Part shown: positions 1 through 9,197 of the stretch, piece by piece
How the letters are laid out: each line of letters begins with the position of its first letter
How positions within the stretch are numbered: position 1 is the stretch's first letter
Assembly: GCF_002261225.1 (NCBI RefSeq)
Contig: NZ_NEVM01000005.1
Span: forward strand, 1,240,001-1,304,000
Source of the DNA: Bordetella genomosp. 10
GTDB lineage: Bacteria; Pseudomonadota; Gammaproteobacteria; Burkholderiales; Burkholderiaceae_B
Direction of reading: 5' to 3'
Length of the DNA stretch: 64,000 bases
The notes under the pieces: generated by a model
The model's database searches: none
Told to the model about the DNA's origin: nothing
The model's input: only the letters and a program-made list of their open reading frames with translations
Translations under genes and position numbers: made by a program

Positions 1-539
1 TGACCGCGGCGGTCTATGACCTGCGCCAGCACGACGTGCTGACCGCGGATCCCAACAACCCCTACAACAGCGTCCAGACCGGCGAAGCGCGATCGCGCGG
101 CGTCGAACTGGAAGCGAAGACGGACCTGACGCCGCGCATGCACCTGCTGGCGTCCTATGCCTACACCAACGCCACGGTGCTCAAGTCCAATAGCGGCGAC
201 GAGGGCAACCGCCTTTACGGGGTGCCGCTCAATGCCTTCTCTGCTTGGGGGGACTACGACCTGACGGGCGCGCTCGCCGGCCTCAACCTGGGAATGGGGG
301 TGCGCTACATGGGGCCGACGTACAGCCAGAACAATACGCTGAAGGTGCCGTCCTTCACCCTGGTCGACGCCGCCATCCGCTATGACCTCGGCCGCATGAA
401 TCCGACGCTGAAGGGCGCGAGCGTGGCGTTGAACGTGCAGAACCTGTTCGATCGCGACAACTACATCCAGGCGTGCGTGAACGGCTGCTACTACGGCTTG
501 CGCCGCACGGTGGTGGCGACGTTGAAATATCGCTGGTAG
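1..539 (+). CDS. TonB-dependent siderophore receptor, C-terminal part (5' end outside window)
   Basis: The open frame is already running at the window edge and ends with TAG at 537-539, so only about the last 178 residues of an outer-membrane receptor are present. The visible part has the GVELEAK strand typical of ferrichrome/pyoverdine-type receptors, alternating beta-barrel strands, a NVQNLFDRDNY segment near the end and a terminal aromatic residue (KYRW) that serves as the outer-membrane insertion signal. The family imports ferric siderophores with energy from TonB-ExbBD. The ligand cannot be told from this part. A GTG at 36 is an in-frame valine, not a start. The gene converges on the downstream symporter gene. 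Confidence 0.9.
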   Translation, partial: TAAVYDLRQHDVLTADPNNPYNSVQTGEARSRGVELEAKTDLTPRMHLLASYAYTNATVLKSNSGDEGNRLYGVPLNAFSAWGDYDLTGALAGLNLGMGVRYMGPTYSQNNTLKVPSFTLVDAAIRYDLGRMNPTLKGASVALNVQNLFDRDNYIQACVNGCYYGLRRTVVATLKYRW

Positions 540-577
540 GCGGCCTGCCCGGGGCTGGCCGGGCGGCTACCGGACCT

Positions 578-602
578 GACGGGCGCTCGATGCGCGCCCG
601 TC
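578..602. terminator. possible bidirectional terminator hairpin
   Basis: GACGGGCGC and GCGCCCGTC form a perfect 9-bp stem with a 7-nt loop, placed between the convergent receptor and symporter genes. There is no clear T-tract on either strand, so intrinsic termination is uncertain. Confidence 0.4.
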
Positions 603-625
603 AAGAATGCCTCGACCGCGATCCG

Positions 626-1888
626 TCACGCGCTTTCGCGCGCCAGCTCCGGGGCCTGGGATTGGCGCTTTTCTTCCCATTTCGCGATGACGGCGGTGGC
701 GATGCTGTTGCCGATCACGTTGGTCATGGTGCGTCCCATGTCGAGCAACTGGTCGATGGCCAGGACCAGCGCGACGCCGGCGGCGGGCAGGCCGAACATC
801 GGCGCGATCGCGGCGACGACGACCACCGAACCGCGCGGCACGCTGGCCATGCCCTTGCTGCTCAGCATGAGGATCAGCAGCATGACCACCTGCTGCGAGG
901 CCGGCATGTCGATGCCGAAGGCCTGGGCGATGAAGATCGCGGCGAAGGCCTGGTACACCATCGAGCCGTCGAGGTTGAAGGCATAGCCCAGCGGCAGCGT
1001 GAAGCCGACCACTTTCTTGTCGACGCCGAATTCCTCCAGCTTTTCGGTCAGGCGCGGAAACGCGGCCTCGCTGCTGGCGGTGGAGAAGGCGATCATCGCC
1101 GGCTCGCGCACCGCCTTGAGCAGCGCGCCGATGCGCGGGCCCAGGAAAGCGTAGCCCACCGCCACCAGCACCACCCACAGGATCACCAGCGCCAGATAGA
1201 AGGAACCCAGCAGCTTGCCGTAGGTGAACAGGACGTCCAGACCGCGCAGGGTCACGACGGAAGCGATCGCGCCGAACACGCCCAGCGGGGCGAAGCGCAT
1301 CACGTAGTCCGTGAGGCGCAGCATCACGGGCACCAGGCCGTCGACCGCCTGGATCACGAAGGCGACCTTGGTGTCGCGCTTTAGCGCGCTCAAGGCCAAG
1401 CCGAAGAACACCGAGAACACGAGGATCTGCAGGATGTCGTTGCGCGCCATCGCGTCCAGCACGCTGGTCGGGAAGGCATGGGTGACGACGTCCCGCACGT
1501 TCAGGCCGGCCGTGTTCAGGCCGGTGTTCACCTCGCCCGCGCCCGCCGTCAGGTGCAGGGCCGCGCCCGGCTGCGTCAGGTTGGCCATGACCAGGCCGAT
1601 GGCCAGGGAGATCAGCGACGCGCAGAGGAACCAGGCCACCGAACGCAGGCCAATGCGGCCGACGTCGTTGCCGCTATCCAGTCCCGCCAGGCCGGACACC
1701 AGGGTGCAGAAAACCAGCGGCGCCAGGATCATCTTGATCAGGCGCAGGAAGATGTCGGTGACGATGGAGAAGTAGCCCGCCACCTCCTTGAGTTCCGTGG
1801 CGTCGGTGATGCTGGCGTGGCAGGCGTAGCCTACGGCGACCCCCAGGAGCATGGCGATGGCGATGCTCAGGGTGAGACGATTTTTCAT
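626..1888 (-). CDS. dicarboxylate/amino acid:cation symporter (DAACS family, GltP/DctA type)
   Basis: A 420-residue inner-membrane carrier that couples uptake of a C4-dicarboxylate or acidic amino acid to H+ or Na+. The sequence has the family length and eight hydrophobic segments. A serine-rich re-entrant loop is seen (TASSEAAFPRL), as is the NLDGS segment and, near the C terminus, the substrate-binding pattern DQLLDMGRTMTNVIGNS. The start at 1888 (MKNRLTLS) is preferred over an in-frame start 54 codons upstream because it has AGAAGGA about 7 nt upstream and begins at the first membrane helix. The extra N-terminal residues of the longer frame are basic and unlike the family. Whether it prefers dicarboxylates or glutamate/aspartate is not decided. 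Confidence 0.9.
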   Translation of the reverse strand: MKNRLTLSIAIAMLLGVAVGYACHASITDATELKEVAGYFSIVTDIFLRLIKMILAPLVFCTLVSGLAGLDSGNDVGRIGLRSVAWFLCASLISLAIGLVMANLTQPGAALHLTAGAGEVNTGLNTAGLNVRDVVTHAFPTSVLDAMARNDILQILVFSVFFGLALSALKRDTKVAFVIQAVDGLVPVMLRLTDYVMRFAPLGVFGAIASVVTLRGLDVLFTYGKLLGSFYLALVILWVVLVAVGYAFLGPRIGALLKAVREPAMIAFSTASSEAAFPRLTEKLEEFGVDKKVVGFTLPLGYAFNLDGSMVYQAFAAIFIAQAFGIDMPASQQVVMLLILMLSSKGMASVPRGSVVVVAAIAPMFGLPAAGVALVLAIDQLLDMGRTMTNVIGNSIATAVIAKWEEKRQSQAPELARESA

Positions 1889-2025
1889 GTCTGTCCTTCT
1901 GGTGCGACCCTGCATCCAGCCTGACCGGAAGCTGAATCGAAATCGCATGAATGCTTGGAAGAAGCGCGCCTCCCATGGGGCGAGAGGGCGAATCGACAGG
2001 CGGCCGTTCTGGCGCGAAGCCGTGC

Positions 2026-2073
2026 GCTGCCTGCGCGCAGGCAGCATCATACGGGAAAACCCAGGGAAAACCC
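2026..2073 (-). promoter_or_regulatory. candidate promoter/operator region of the symporter gene
   Basis: The gap between the IclR stop and the symporter start contains a perfect 20-bp palindrome (GCTGCCTGCG/CGCAGGCAGC, 2026-2045). Directly upstream on the minus strand is a -10-like TATGAT (2046-2051), and upstream of that are two direct copies of GGGAAAACCC (2053-2062 and 2064-2073) spaced 11 bp, one helical turn. This arrangement is typical of operator plus activator sites. No start of transcription has been shown. Confidence 0.4.
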
Positions 2074-2106
2074 TGCGATTCTGTTTTACACCCCTCTCCC
2101 ACGCGT

Positions 2107-2898
2107 TTAACGGTATAGCAGTCGCTGCACCGTCAAAACTTCCTGCTGCAAGGCCGGCAGGATCTCCTGCTGGCGCTTCGCGGTCATGCGATTGGAGGTC
2201 GCCGCGATGGTCAGCGCGGCGGCGGGCGCGCCATACGCATTGCGCACGGGCAACCCGATCGCGGTGACGCCCGGCACCGCCTTCTCCCCGATGGCCGCGT
2301 ACCCGCGCTTGCGGGCCTCGACCACTGCCTGGCGCAAGTCAAGCTCGTCGAATTCGCCGTAGGCGCCCAGCCGCGCCGACACCGCGGCCACCGCCTCGGC
2401 CACTTCCTCCTCGGACAGGGCCTGCAGTATCGCCAGCCCGCCGGCGTTCACGCCCAGGGGCTGGCGGCTGCCGACGATGACCACCGGCGTCTGGATGGGA
2501 TAGTGGCCCTGGATGCGGTCGATGCACACCGCGTCGTGGCCGCGCCGGATGAACAGGAATGCGGTGTCGCCGGTGGCGTCGGCCAGGCGCCGCAGCGACG
2601 GCCTGCAGACGTCGACCAGATTGAAATCGCCCGCGGCGGCGAGTCCCAGCTCGAAGACCAGCGGCCCCAGCCGATAGCGCCGCGTCACGGGATCGCGCGC
2701 CACCATCTCCTCGCGCTCCAGCGCCTTGAGCATGCGATGCGCGGTGGGCTGCTCCAGGCCGCACAGGCGCGCGACGTCGACGAAGCGCAAGCCGGGATCG
2801 CGGTGCTGCGCCAGCAGCTTCAGCAAGGTGACGACGCGCGCCACGCCCTGGGTTCCGGAGGGCGCCTTGGCGGGCGGGATGCTCGGTTTCATATCCAT
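2107..2898 (-). CDS. IclR family transcriptional regulator
   Basis: A 263-residue regulator with an N-terminal winged helix-turn-helix (about residues 20-80, including the CGLEQPTAHRMLKALEREE recognition region) and a C-terminal IclR effector domain from about residue 95 to the end, full length for the family. It is transcribed away from the 3001 catabolic cluster, and both genes start on copies of the same 14-bp sequence, so it very probably controls that cluster and itself. Two starts are possible (2898 or 2892). The effector ligand is unknown but is probably the substrate of the adjacent hydrolase pathway. Confidence 0.9.
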   Translation of the reverse strand: MDMKPSIPPAKAPSGTQGVARVVTLLKLLAQHRDPGLRFVDVARLCGLEQPTAHRMLKALEREEMVARDPVTRRYRLGPLVFELGLAAAGDFNLVDVCRPSLRRLADATGDTAFLFIRRGHDAVCIDRIQGHYPIQTPVVIVGSRQPLGVNAGGLAILQALSEEEVAEAVAAVSARLGAYGEFDELDLRQAVVEARKRGYAAIGEKAVPGVTAIGLPVRNAYGAPAAALTIAATSNRMTAKRQQEILPALQQEVLTVQRLLYR

Positions 2899-2910
2899 AT
2901 AGTGGATATC
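2891..2910. promoter_or_regulatory. putative IclR operator, copy 1
   Basis: ATATCCA-TATAG-TGGATAT is a perfect inverted repeat overlapping the start codon of the IclR gene. The minus-strand reading CACTATATGGATAT (2891-2904) is repeated exactly at 2995-3008. Confidence 0.55.
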
Positions 2911-2994
2911 CGAAGGGGCGTCGTTGACGCTGTTTTTTGCCCTCTGTAGATTGAAAAACGCTTATCCAAGATGCTTTGTCTCCTTTAGGGTTTT

Positions 2995-3008
2995 CACTAT
3001 ATGGATAT
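2995..3008 (+). promoter_or_regulatory. putative IclR operator, copy 2
   Basis: CACTATATGGATAT is identical over 14 bases to the minus-strand sequence at 2891-2904 and overlaps the ATG of the divergent hydrolase gene at 3001. Two facing copies about 104 bp apart in a divergent gap suggest binding by the IclR protein at both promoters. Confidence 0.5.
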
Positions 3009-3894
3009 TATGACACCCCGCGACCGGCTGCCCTATTCGGCGATCGTCGACCGTCCCCGGCTGCCCGCTCCTGACGGCGCGCGCATCATCGTCTGGCCCA
3101 TCGTCAACGTGGAAGACTGGGACATCGGCCGGCCGATGGCGCGCCAGGTGCTGCCGGCGCCCACCGGGGTGGCGGTCACCCCGGACATCCCGAACTGGGC
3201 CTGGCACGAATACGGCATGCGGGTGGGCTTCTGGCGCCTGCTGCAAGCGCTCGAAGGCTTCGGCATCCGCGCCACCCTGTCGATCAACGGCCGGGTGTGC
3301 AGCAGCTATCCGCGCATCGCCGAAGCCGCGCGCGACGCGGGCTGGGAGTTCATGGGGCACGGCTACATCCAGATGCCCATCCACCAGGTCGACGACGCGC
3401 AGGCCATGATCGCGCGCACCGTCGACACGATCCGCGAATTCACCGGCCGCGCGCCCGCGGGCTGGCTCGGCCCGGGGCTGACGCAGAAGCTGGACACCGT
3501 GGACCTGCTGCACGATGCCGGCATACGCTACATCGGCGACTGGGTGCTGGACGACCAGCCCTGCCGCCTGCGCACGCGCGGCGGCGACATGGTGGCCATG
3601 CCCTATTCCGTGGAGCTGAACGACATTCCCATGATGGCCGTGCAGCACCACAGCTCGGACGAATTCCTCAAGCGCGTCACCGACAGCTTCGATCGCCTGT
3701 ACGCGGAAGGCGGCGAACACGTGCGCGTGATGGGCATCGCCGTGCATCCCTTCCTGAGCGGCGTGCCCCATCGCATCAAGTACTTCGAACAGGCATTCGA
3801 CTACATGCGCAAGTTCGAAGGCGTGCGCTTCATGACCGGCGAGGAAATCCTGGCCTGGTACGACCGCGTCGCGCCGGCGGCGGCACGGAGCTGA
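3001..3894 (+). CDS. PuuE-type polysaccharide deacetylase family hydrolase
   Basis: A 297-residue NodB-fold (CE4) protein. It fits the PuuE allantoinase/cyclic amide hydrolase branch rather than cell-wall deacetylases. The visible signs are VEDW near residue 38, a metal-type HGY at 120-122, the GWLGPGL loop (154-160), an IGD...LDDQP stretch (178-186) that matches the Asp-Asp-Leu-Pro signature of PuuE, and a late VHPFLSG motif. There is no signal peptide, so it should act in the cytoplasm, which also argues against glycan deacetylation. It is first in a cluster with a metallochaperone GTPase and an amidase. The likely role is metal-dependent ring opening or amide hydrolysis of an imported compound; the substrate is unknown. 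ATG at 3010 is an alternative start. Confidence 0.8.
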   Translation: MDIMTPRDRLPYSAIVDRPRLPAPDGARIIVWPIVNVEDWDIGRPMARQVLPAPTGVAVTPDIPNWAWHEYGMRVGFWRLLQALEGFGIRATLSINGRVCSSYPRIAEAARDAGWEFMGHGYIQMPIHQVDDAQAMIARTVDTIREFTGRAPAGWLGPGLTQKLDTVDLLHDAGIRYIGDWVLDDQPCRLRTRGGDMVAMPYSVELNDIPMMAVQHHSSDEFLKRVTDSFDRLYAEGGEHVRVMGIAVHPFLSGVPHRIKYFEQAFDYMRKFEGVRFMTGEEILAWYDRVAPAAARS

Positions 3895-3898
3895 CGCC

Positions 3899-5125
3899 AT
3901 GATCAAGGCACACTACCCCCAGCAATTCAATATGCGCCTGCTGGCCCAGGACGACCTGGGCGGATTCGGCGGCGTGGGCGAAGGCATTGCGTTGCAGATC
4001 GCCCCCGACGGACGCCGCATCCTGTGGCTGGCCCATGAAAGCGCGCCGAAGAATTTCACGGGCGTCGACGTCTCCGATCCGAACAAGCCGCGCGTCATCG
4101 TGCAGACCGACCTGCCGCATGCCGCCGTGCGCTCGAATTCGCTGGAAGTGTCCGGCAACCTGATGGCGGTGGCCTACCAGGTCAACAAGCCCGGCCTGGC
4201 GCCGGCCGGCTTCGACCTGTTCGACATCTCCGAGCCCGAGCGCCCGCGCCTGCTGTCACACTTCGACGCCTCGGCGCCGCATTCGCGCGGCGCGCATTGC
4301 CTGTGGTTCGTCGACGGCCAGACCGTGCACATGGCCTGCGGCGATCCGGACCGCGTGCCCCGCAATCCCAAGGACGACCAGGTCTATCGCATCGTCGACG
4401 TCAGTTCGCCGACCCGACCCCGCGCCGTGGGCGCCTGGCACCTGCCGGGCACCATGGAAGGCGACGACGCCGAACCGCCCAAGCGGCTGGCGCCCGCCTT
4501 CGATTCGGGTTTCCGCGCGCACAACACCAACGTGTTCCCGCAACGTCCGGACCGCTGCTACCTGGGCTACCTGGACGCCGGCGCCTTCATCATGGACATC
4601 TCCGACCCGTCCGATCCGCGCCCCGTCTCCCGCTTCATGAACTCGCCGCCGTTCAAGGGCTTCACGCACACCGCGCTGCCCCTGTTCGGCCGCGGCCTGC
4701 TCGTCGTCAGCGACGAGACCGTCCAGGACGACGCCGGCGACTGGCCCAAGCTGGTGTGGCTGGTCGACATGAGCGACGAGTCCAACCTGGTCTCGATCTC
4801 GACGCTGCCCATGCCGCCGGTGGACGTGTACCGCCAGCGCGGCGGACGCTTCGGCGCGCACAACGTGCACGAGAATCCGCCGGTGCCGGGCGCCTGGAAA
4901 TCGGAGGACTACCTCGTCTGCACCTTCTTCAACGGCGGCGTCCGGGTCTACGACATCCGCGATCCCTACGCGCCCGTCGAGGCGGCCTACTTCGTGCCGG
5001 AGGCGCCGGCCGGTTCGCCGGTGGGCTCCATCCAGTTCAACGACGTGTTCGTCGACGACCGCGGCATCGTCTTCGCCGTCGACCGCCATGCCGGCGGCCT
5101 CTACACGCTGGAAATGACGCTATGA
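3899..5125 (+). CDS. LVIVD repeat (beta-propeller) protein
   Basis: A 408-residue protein built of repeated blades that each carry a D(I/V)S-x-P-x-x-P-R pattern: DVSDPNKPR, DISEPERPR, DVSSPTRPR, DISDPSDPR and DIRDPYAPV are spread from about residue 55 to 355. This is the LVIVD repeat, predicted to fold as a beta-propeller. No signal peptide is present, unlike the many secreted LVIVD proteins. It begins 4 nt after the hydrolase stop and its own stop overlaps the next start (ATGA), so it is translated with them. The biochemical role is unknown; it may be a scaffold or a lyase/lactonase-like enzyme of the pathway. Confidence 0.75.
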   Translation: MIKAHYPQQFNMRLLAQDDLGGFGGVGEGIALQIAPDGRRILWLAHESAPKNFTGVDVSDPNKPRVIVQTDLPHAAVRSNSLEVSGNLMAVAYQVNKPGLAPAGFDLFDISEPERPRLLSHFDASAPHSRGAHCLWFVDGQTVHMACGDPDRVPRNPKDDQVYRIVDVSSPTRPRAVGAWHLPGTMEGDDAEPPKRLAPAFDSGFRAHNTNVFPQRPDRCYLGYLDAGAFIMDISDPSDPRPVSRFMNSPPFKGFTHTALPLFGRGLLVVSDETVQDDAGDWPKLVWLVDMSDESNLVSISTLPMPPVDVYRQRGGRFGAHNVHENPPVPGAWKSEDYLVCTFFNGGVRVYDIRDPYAPVEAAYFVPEAPAGSPVGSIQFNDVFVDDRGIVFAVDRHAGGLYTLEMTL

Positions 5126-6204
5126 GCACGGCGCCGGCCACCGCGCGCGACGATGGCGCCCTCACGGCGTCGGACACCCGCCTGCCCGTCATCGTCGTCT
5201 CGGGGTTCCTGGGCAGCGGCAAGACCACGCTGCTCAAGCGCGTGCTGGCGGCGCCCGCGCTGTCCGGCTCGATGCTGATCGTCAACGAGTTCGGCGAGGT
5301 CGGCATCGACCATCACCTGCTGGAACGCTCGGACGAGGAGACCGTGCTGCTGGACAACGGCTGCATGTGCTGCCAGTTGCGCAGCGACTTGCAGACGCTG
5401 CTGGTGGACCTGTCCATGCGCCGGCGGAACGGCGAGATCCCGAGCTTCGAGCGCGTCATCATCGAGACCAGCGGCCTGGCCGATCCCGGGGCGATCGCGC
5501 AGACCCTGTACGGCGACGCGCCGCTGACGCGGCAGTATCGGCTGGCCCACGTCGTCACGCTCGTGGACGCGGCGCATCCCGAAGCGCGCGCGGCCGCCGC
5601 GCAGACCGCCGAACGCCAGGCCGCCGCGGCGGACCTGATCCTGCTGACGAAGACGGACCGCGCGACGCCGGATCAGCGCGACGCGGCCCTGGCCTGGGCG
5701 CGGTCCGTGAATGCGCATGCGCGCTGCGAGACGACGGTGCTGGGCGATCTCGACGTGGCGCTGCTGACGGCGCCCACGCCATTCGCCGGGCTCGGCCGCC
5801 TGGAAACGCACCCGGCGCCGGACGGCGATGAAAGCGGCCGGGGCAACGACGATGCGCCGGGCGGCAGCTACCTGGGGAAGATCGCCCCCTTGCATGCGCC
5901 GGCCGTGACCAGCTTCACGATGACTTTCGCCGAACCGCTGCGGCGGCCGGTGTTCCAGTTGTTCCTGGACACGCTCACCAGCCTGCGGGGACCCGACCTG
6001 CTGCGCACCAAGGGCATCCTGCGTTTCGAAGGCGAGCCGCGTCTCGTCCTGATCCAGGGGGTGTGCCACGTCTTCGACAAACCGGTGACGCTGGCGCCGG
6101 GCACCACCGCGCCGGCGCGGTCTTCCCTGGTTTTCATCGCGCGTGGGCTGTCGCGCGTGGACGTGGAAGGGCTGTGGGCGTCCATCGCGCGCCTGGCGCG
6201 CTGA
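5122..6204 (+). CDS. CobW/YjiA-family GTP-binding metallochaperone
   Basis: A 360-residue G3E-family GTPase. It shows the Walker A GFLGSGKTT (28-36), the metal-binding CMCC motif (81-84) typical of COG0523 proteins, the IIETSGLADP switch, and TKTD as the guanine-specificity motif. A CobW C-terminal domain follows (about 250-360). Family members deliver Zn, Co or other metals to client enzymes. The ATGA overlap with the LVIVD gene fixes the start at 5122, although the frame stays open much farther upstream. In this operon the probable client is the PuuE-type hydrolase, which needs a divalent metal. This is inference from gene order. Confidence 0.88.
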   Translation: MSTAPATARDDGALTASDTRLPVIVVSGFLGSGKTTLLKRVLAAPALSGSMLIVNEFGEVGIDHHLLERSDEETVLLDNGCMCCQLRSDLQTLLVDLSMRRRNGEIPSFERVIIETSGLADPGAIAQTLYGDAPLTRQYRLAHVVTLVDAAHPEARAAAAQTAERQAAAADLILLTKTDRATPDQRDAALAWARSVNAHARCETTVLGDLDVALLTAPTPFAGLGRLETHPAPDGDESGRGNDDAPGGSYLGKIAPLHAPAVTSFTMTFAEPLRRPVFQLFLDTLTSLRGPDLLRTKGILRFEGEPRLVLIQGVCHVFDKPVTLAPGTTAPARSSLVFIARGLSRVDVEGLWASIARLAR

Positions 6205-6209
6205 GGCCG

Positions 6210-6281
6210 GCGTCACCTGTTTTATCGGCATCACCTGCCTTACCGGCATCACCTATCTAACCAGCACCAACCGTTTCACCC
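6210..6281 (+). repeat. degenerate 18-bp tandem repeat, four units
   Basis: Units at 6210-6227, 6228-6245, 6246-6263 and 6264-6281 share the core GC(A/G)TCACCT, the last unit being the most worn. They fill the gap between the GTPase stop and the Bug gene. Function unknown. Confidence 0.6.
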
Positions 6282-6328
6282 ACCTGTTTCACCTGCTTCG
6301 CCATAAAACGACATCGAGGGGTTTATCC

Positions 6329-7303
6329 ATGTTACGCCGCAGCTTTCTACTGTCCTGCCTGCTCGCCGCCTCCGCCGCCGTGCCGGCCGCCCACGCCCAG
6401 TCCGACTATCCCGCGCGCCCCATCCGCATGGTGGTGGGCTTTCCGCCTGGCGGCATCTCCGACGTTCTGGCCCGCACCGTCGCCGCCGAGGCCAGCGGCA
6501 TCCTGGGCCAGAACATCGTGGTCGAGAACCGGCCCGGGGCCGGCACCACCATCGCCGCCGACCTGGTGGCGCGTTCCGCGCCGGACGGCTACACGCTGCT
6601 GTTCCAGGACACCACCACCCACGCCATCAATGCCAGCCTCTACAAGAAGCTGCCCTTCGACAGCGTGCGCGACTTCACGCCGATTTCGCTGGTATCGTCC
6701 TCGCCGCTGATGCTCGTCGTCAGCGCCAGCTCGCCGGCGCACAGCGTCAGCGAGCTGATCGCGCGCCTGAAGGCCGCGCCGGGCAAGTATTCGTATGGCT
6801 CGTCGGGCAACGGCACCATCATCCACCTGGCCAGCGAAATGATGGACCGGGCCGCCAACGTCAACGTCATCCACGTGCCGTACAAGGGCAGCGCGCCACT
6901 GGTGCAGGCCACGCTGACCGGCGAGATCGAGTTCGCCTTCAGCAGCATGCCGCCGGCCATCGCCCAGGTGCAGGCCGGCAAGCTGCGCGCGCTGGCGGTG
7001 AGCACGCCCAAGCGCATTGCCGTGGCGCCGGACGTGCCGACCATCGCCGAAGCCGGCGTGCCGGCCGCCGAGGTCACGCTCTACAACGGCATACTCGGTC
7101 CCAAGGGGCTGCCCCCGGCCATCCAGCAAAAGCTCAACAACGCCTTCTCCAAGGCCATGCAGAGCGAGAAGCTCAAGGCCACCTACCAGAGCCTGGGCGC
7201 GATCCCGATGGCCGTCACGCCCGAACAGGTCGCCGCCCAGATCAAGGACGACATGGTCCGCTATGCGCAGGTGGTCAAGGAGATCGGCGCCCAGGTCGAT
7301 TGA
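6329..7303 (+). CDS. Bug-type tripartite tricarboxylate transporter substrate-binding protein
   Basis: A 324-residue periplasmic binding protein with a signal peptide (MLRRSF, hydrophobic core, cleavage after AHA at about residue 23). It has the Bug family landmarks: YPARPIR, VVGFPPGG, VVENRPGAG, ARSAPDGYTLL and HVPYKGSAP. GAGGGG at 6315-6321 supports ATG 6329; longer frames upstream lack a signal peptide. Bug proteins capture a carboxylate or similar small solute with a Venus-flytrap fold. No TctA/TctB membrane genes are nearby, so it must share a transporter or act as a sensor. Its place between the hydrolase genes and the amidase suggests it binds their substrate. Confidence 0.92.
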   Translation: MLRRSFLLSCLLAASAAVPAAHAQSDYPARPIRMVVGFPPGGISDVLARTVAAEASGILGQNIVVENRPGAGTTIAADLVARSAPDGYTLLFQDTTTHAINASLYKKLPFDSVRDFTPISLVSSSPLMLVVSASSPAHSVSELIARLKAAPGKYSYGSSGNGTIIHLASEMMDRAANVNVIHVPYKGSAPLVQATLTGEIEFAFSSMPPAIAQVQAGKLRALAVSTPKRIAVAPDVPTIAEAGVPAAEVTLYNGILGPKGLPPAIQQKLNNAFSKAMQSEKLKATYQSLGAIPMAVTPEQVAAQIKDDMVRYAQVVKEIGAQVD

Positions 7304-7324
7304 GGCGCCGGCGCCCGCCACCAT

Positions 7325-7365
7325 TCGATGCCCGGCGCGCGTGGGCACGTCGCGCCGGGCATCGA
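7325..7365 (+). terminator. strong hairpin between Bug and AtzG-like genes
   Basis: TCGATGCCCGGCGCG (7325-7339) and its exact reverse complement (7351-7365) form a 15-bp perfect stem with an 11-nt loop. No T-tract follows, so it may attenuate transcription or protect the 3' end of the Bug mRNA rather than terminate fully. Confidence 0.5.
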
Positions 7366-7405
7366 CAGATAGAACCACGACCGCCATAAGAACGAGGAAG
7401 CTGAA

Positions 7406-7602
7406 ATGTCCGTCACACAACCGCCGCCGGGCGAGGCCTTGCGCGCGACCGTCCATGCCTTGATGAAGCTCGAAGGGCATGACCGCGACGACGCCTGCGT
7501 CGCGCGCGTGGCCGCCGAATTCGAGCGCTTCGCCGCCATCGCCGCCACCCTCGCGCCCGCGGACGACGACCGCCAGCGGGCGCCCTTGCCGGTGTTCCGG
7601 CC

Positions 7603-7606
<4 letters not shown>
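7406..7606 (+). CDS. AtzG-like small amidase partner (DUF4089)
   Basis: A 66-residue protein, rich in Ala and with two predicted helices, matching the size and position of AtzG. In Pseudomonas sp. ADP, AtzG is a small helical subunit that forms a complex with the amidase AtzE. Here it lies directly before an AtzE-type amidase, with the stop overlapping the next start (ATGA at 7603), so 1:1 production is expected. An AGGA-like GAGGAAG lies 7 nt before ATG. Its presence supports assigning the following gene to the AtzE group rather than to GatA. Confidence 0.75.
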
Positions 7607-8997
<1,391 letters not shown>

Positions 8998-9004
8998 GAA
9001 TCCA

Positions 9005-9018
9005 GGCTTTTAAAAGCC
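9005..9018. repeat. 14-bp perfect palindrome after the amidase gene
   Basis: GGCTTTTAAAAGCC lies 7 nt after the amidase stop. It could be a protein site or part of the termination region. Confidence 0.4.
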
Positions 9019-9051
9019 CGAAACCGGGCCGGCGCCGATCCCCGGGAGCAT

Positions 9052-9096
9052 GGGACTTCGTGCCGCCCCGCACGAACGAAGTATGTCCCCTTTTTT
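9052..9096 (+). terminator. rho-independent terminator of the hydrolase/amidase cluster
   Basis: GGGAC...GTCCC encloses an inner stem ACTTCGTGC/GCACGA..GAAGT, followed by CTTTTTT. Position, stem and T-tract all fit intrinsic termination on the plus strand, isolating alaA from the upstream operon. Confidence 0.75.
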
Positions 9097-9197
9097 CAAC
9101 GTTTATCATGCCGTCCACGTCGCTCGCGATTCGCAGCCTGGCGACGAAACATCGGTCGTCCCGTCCAGCACCCGACGACGCTTAGGAAACGTGTGGC

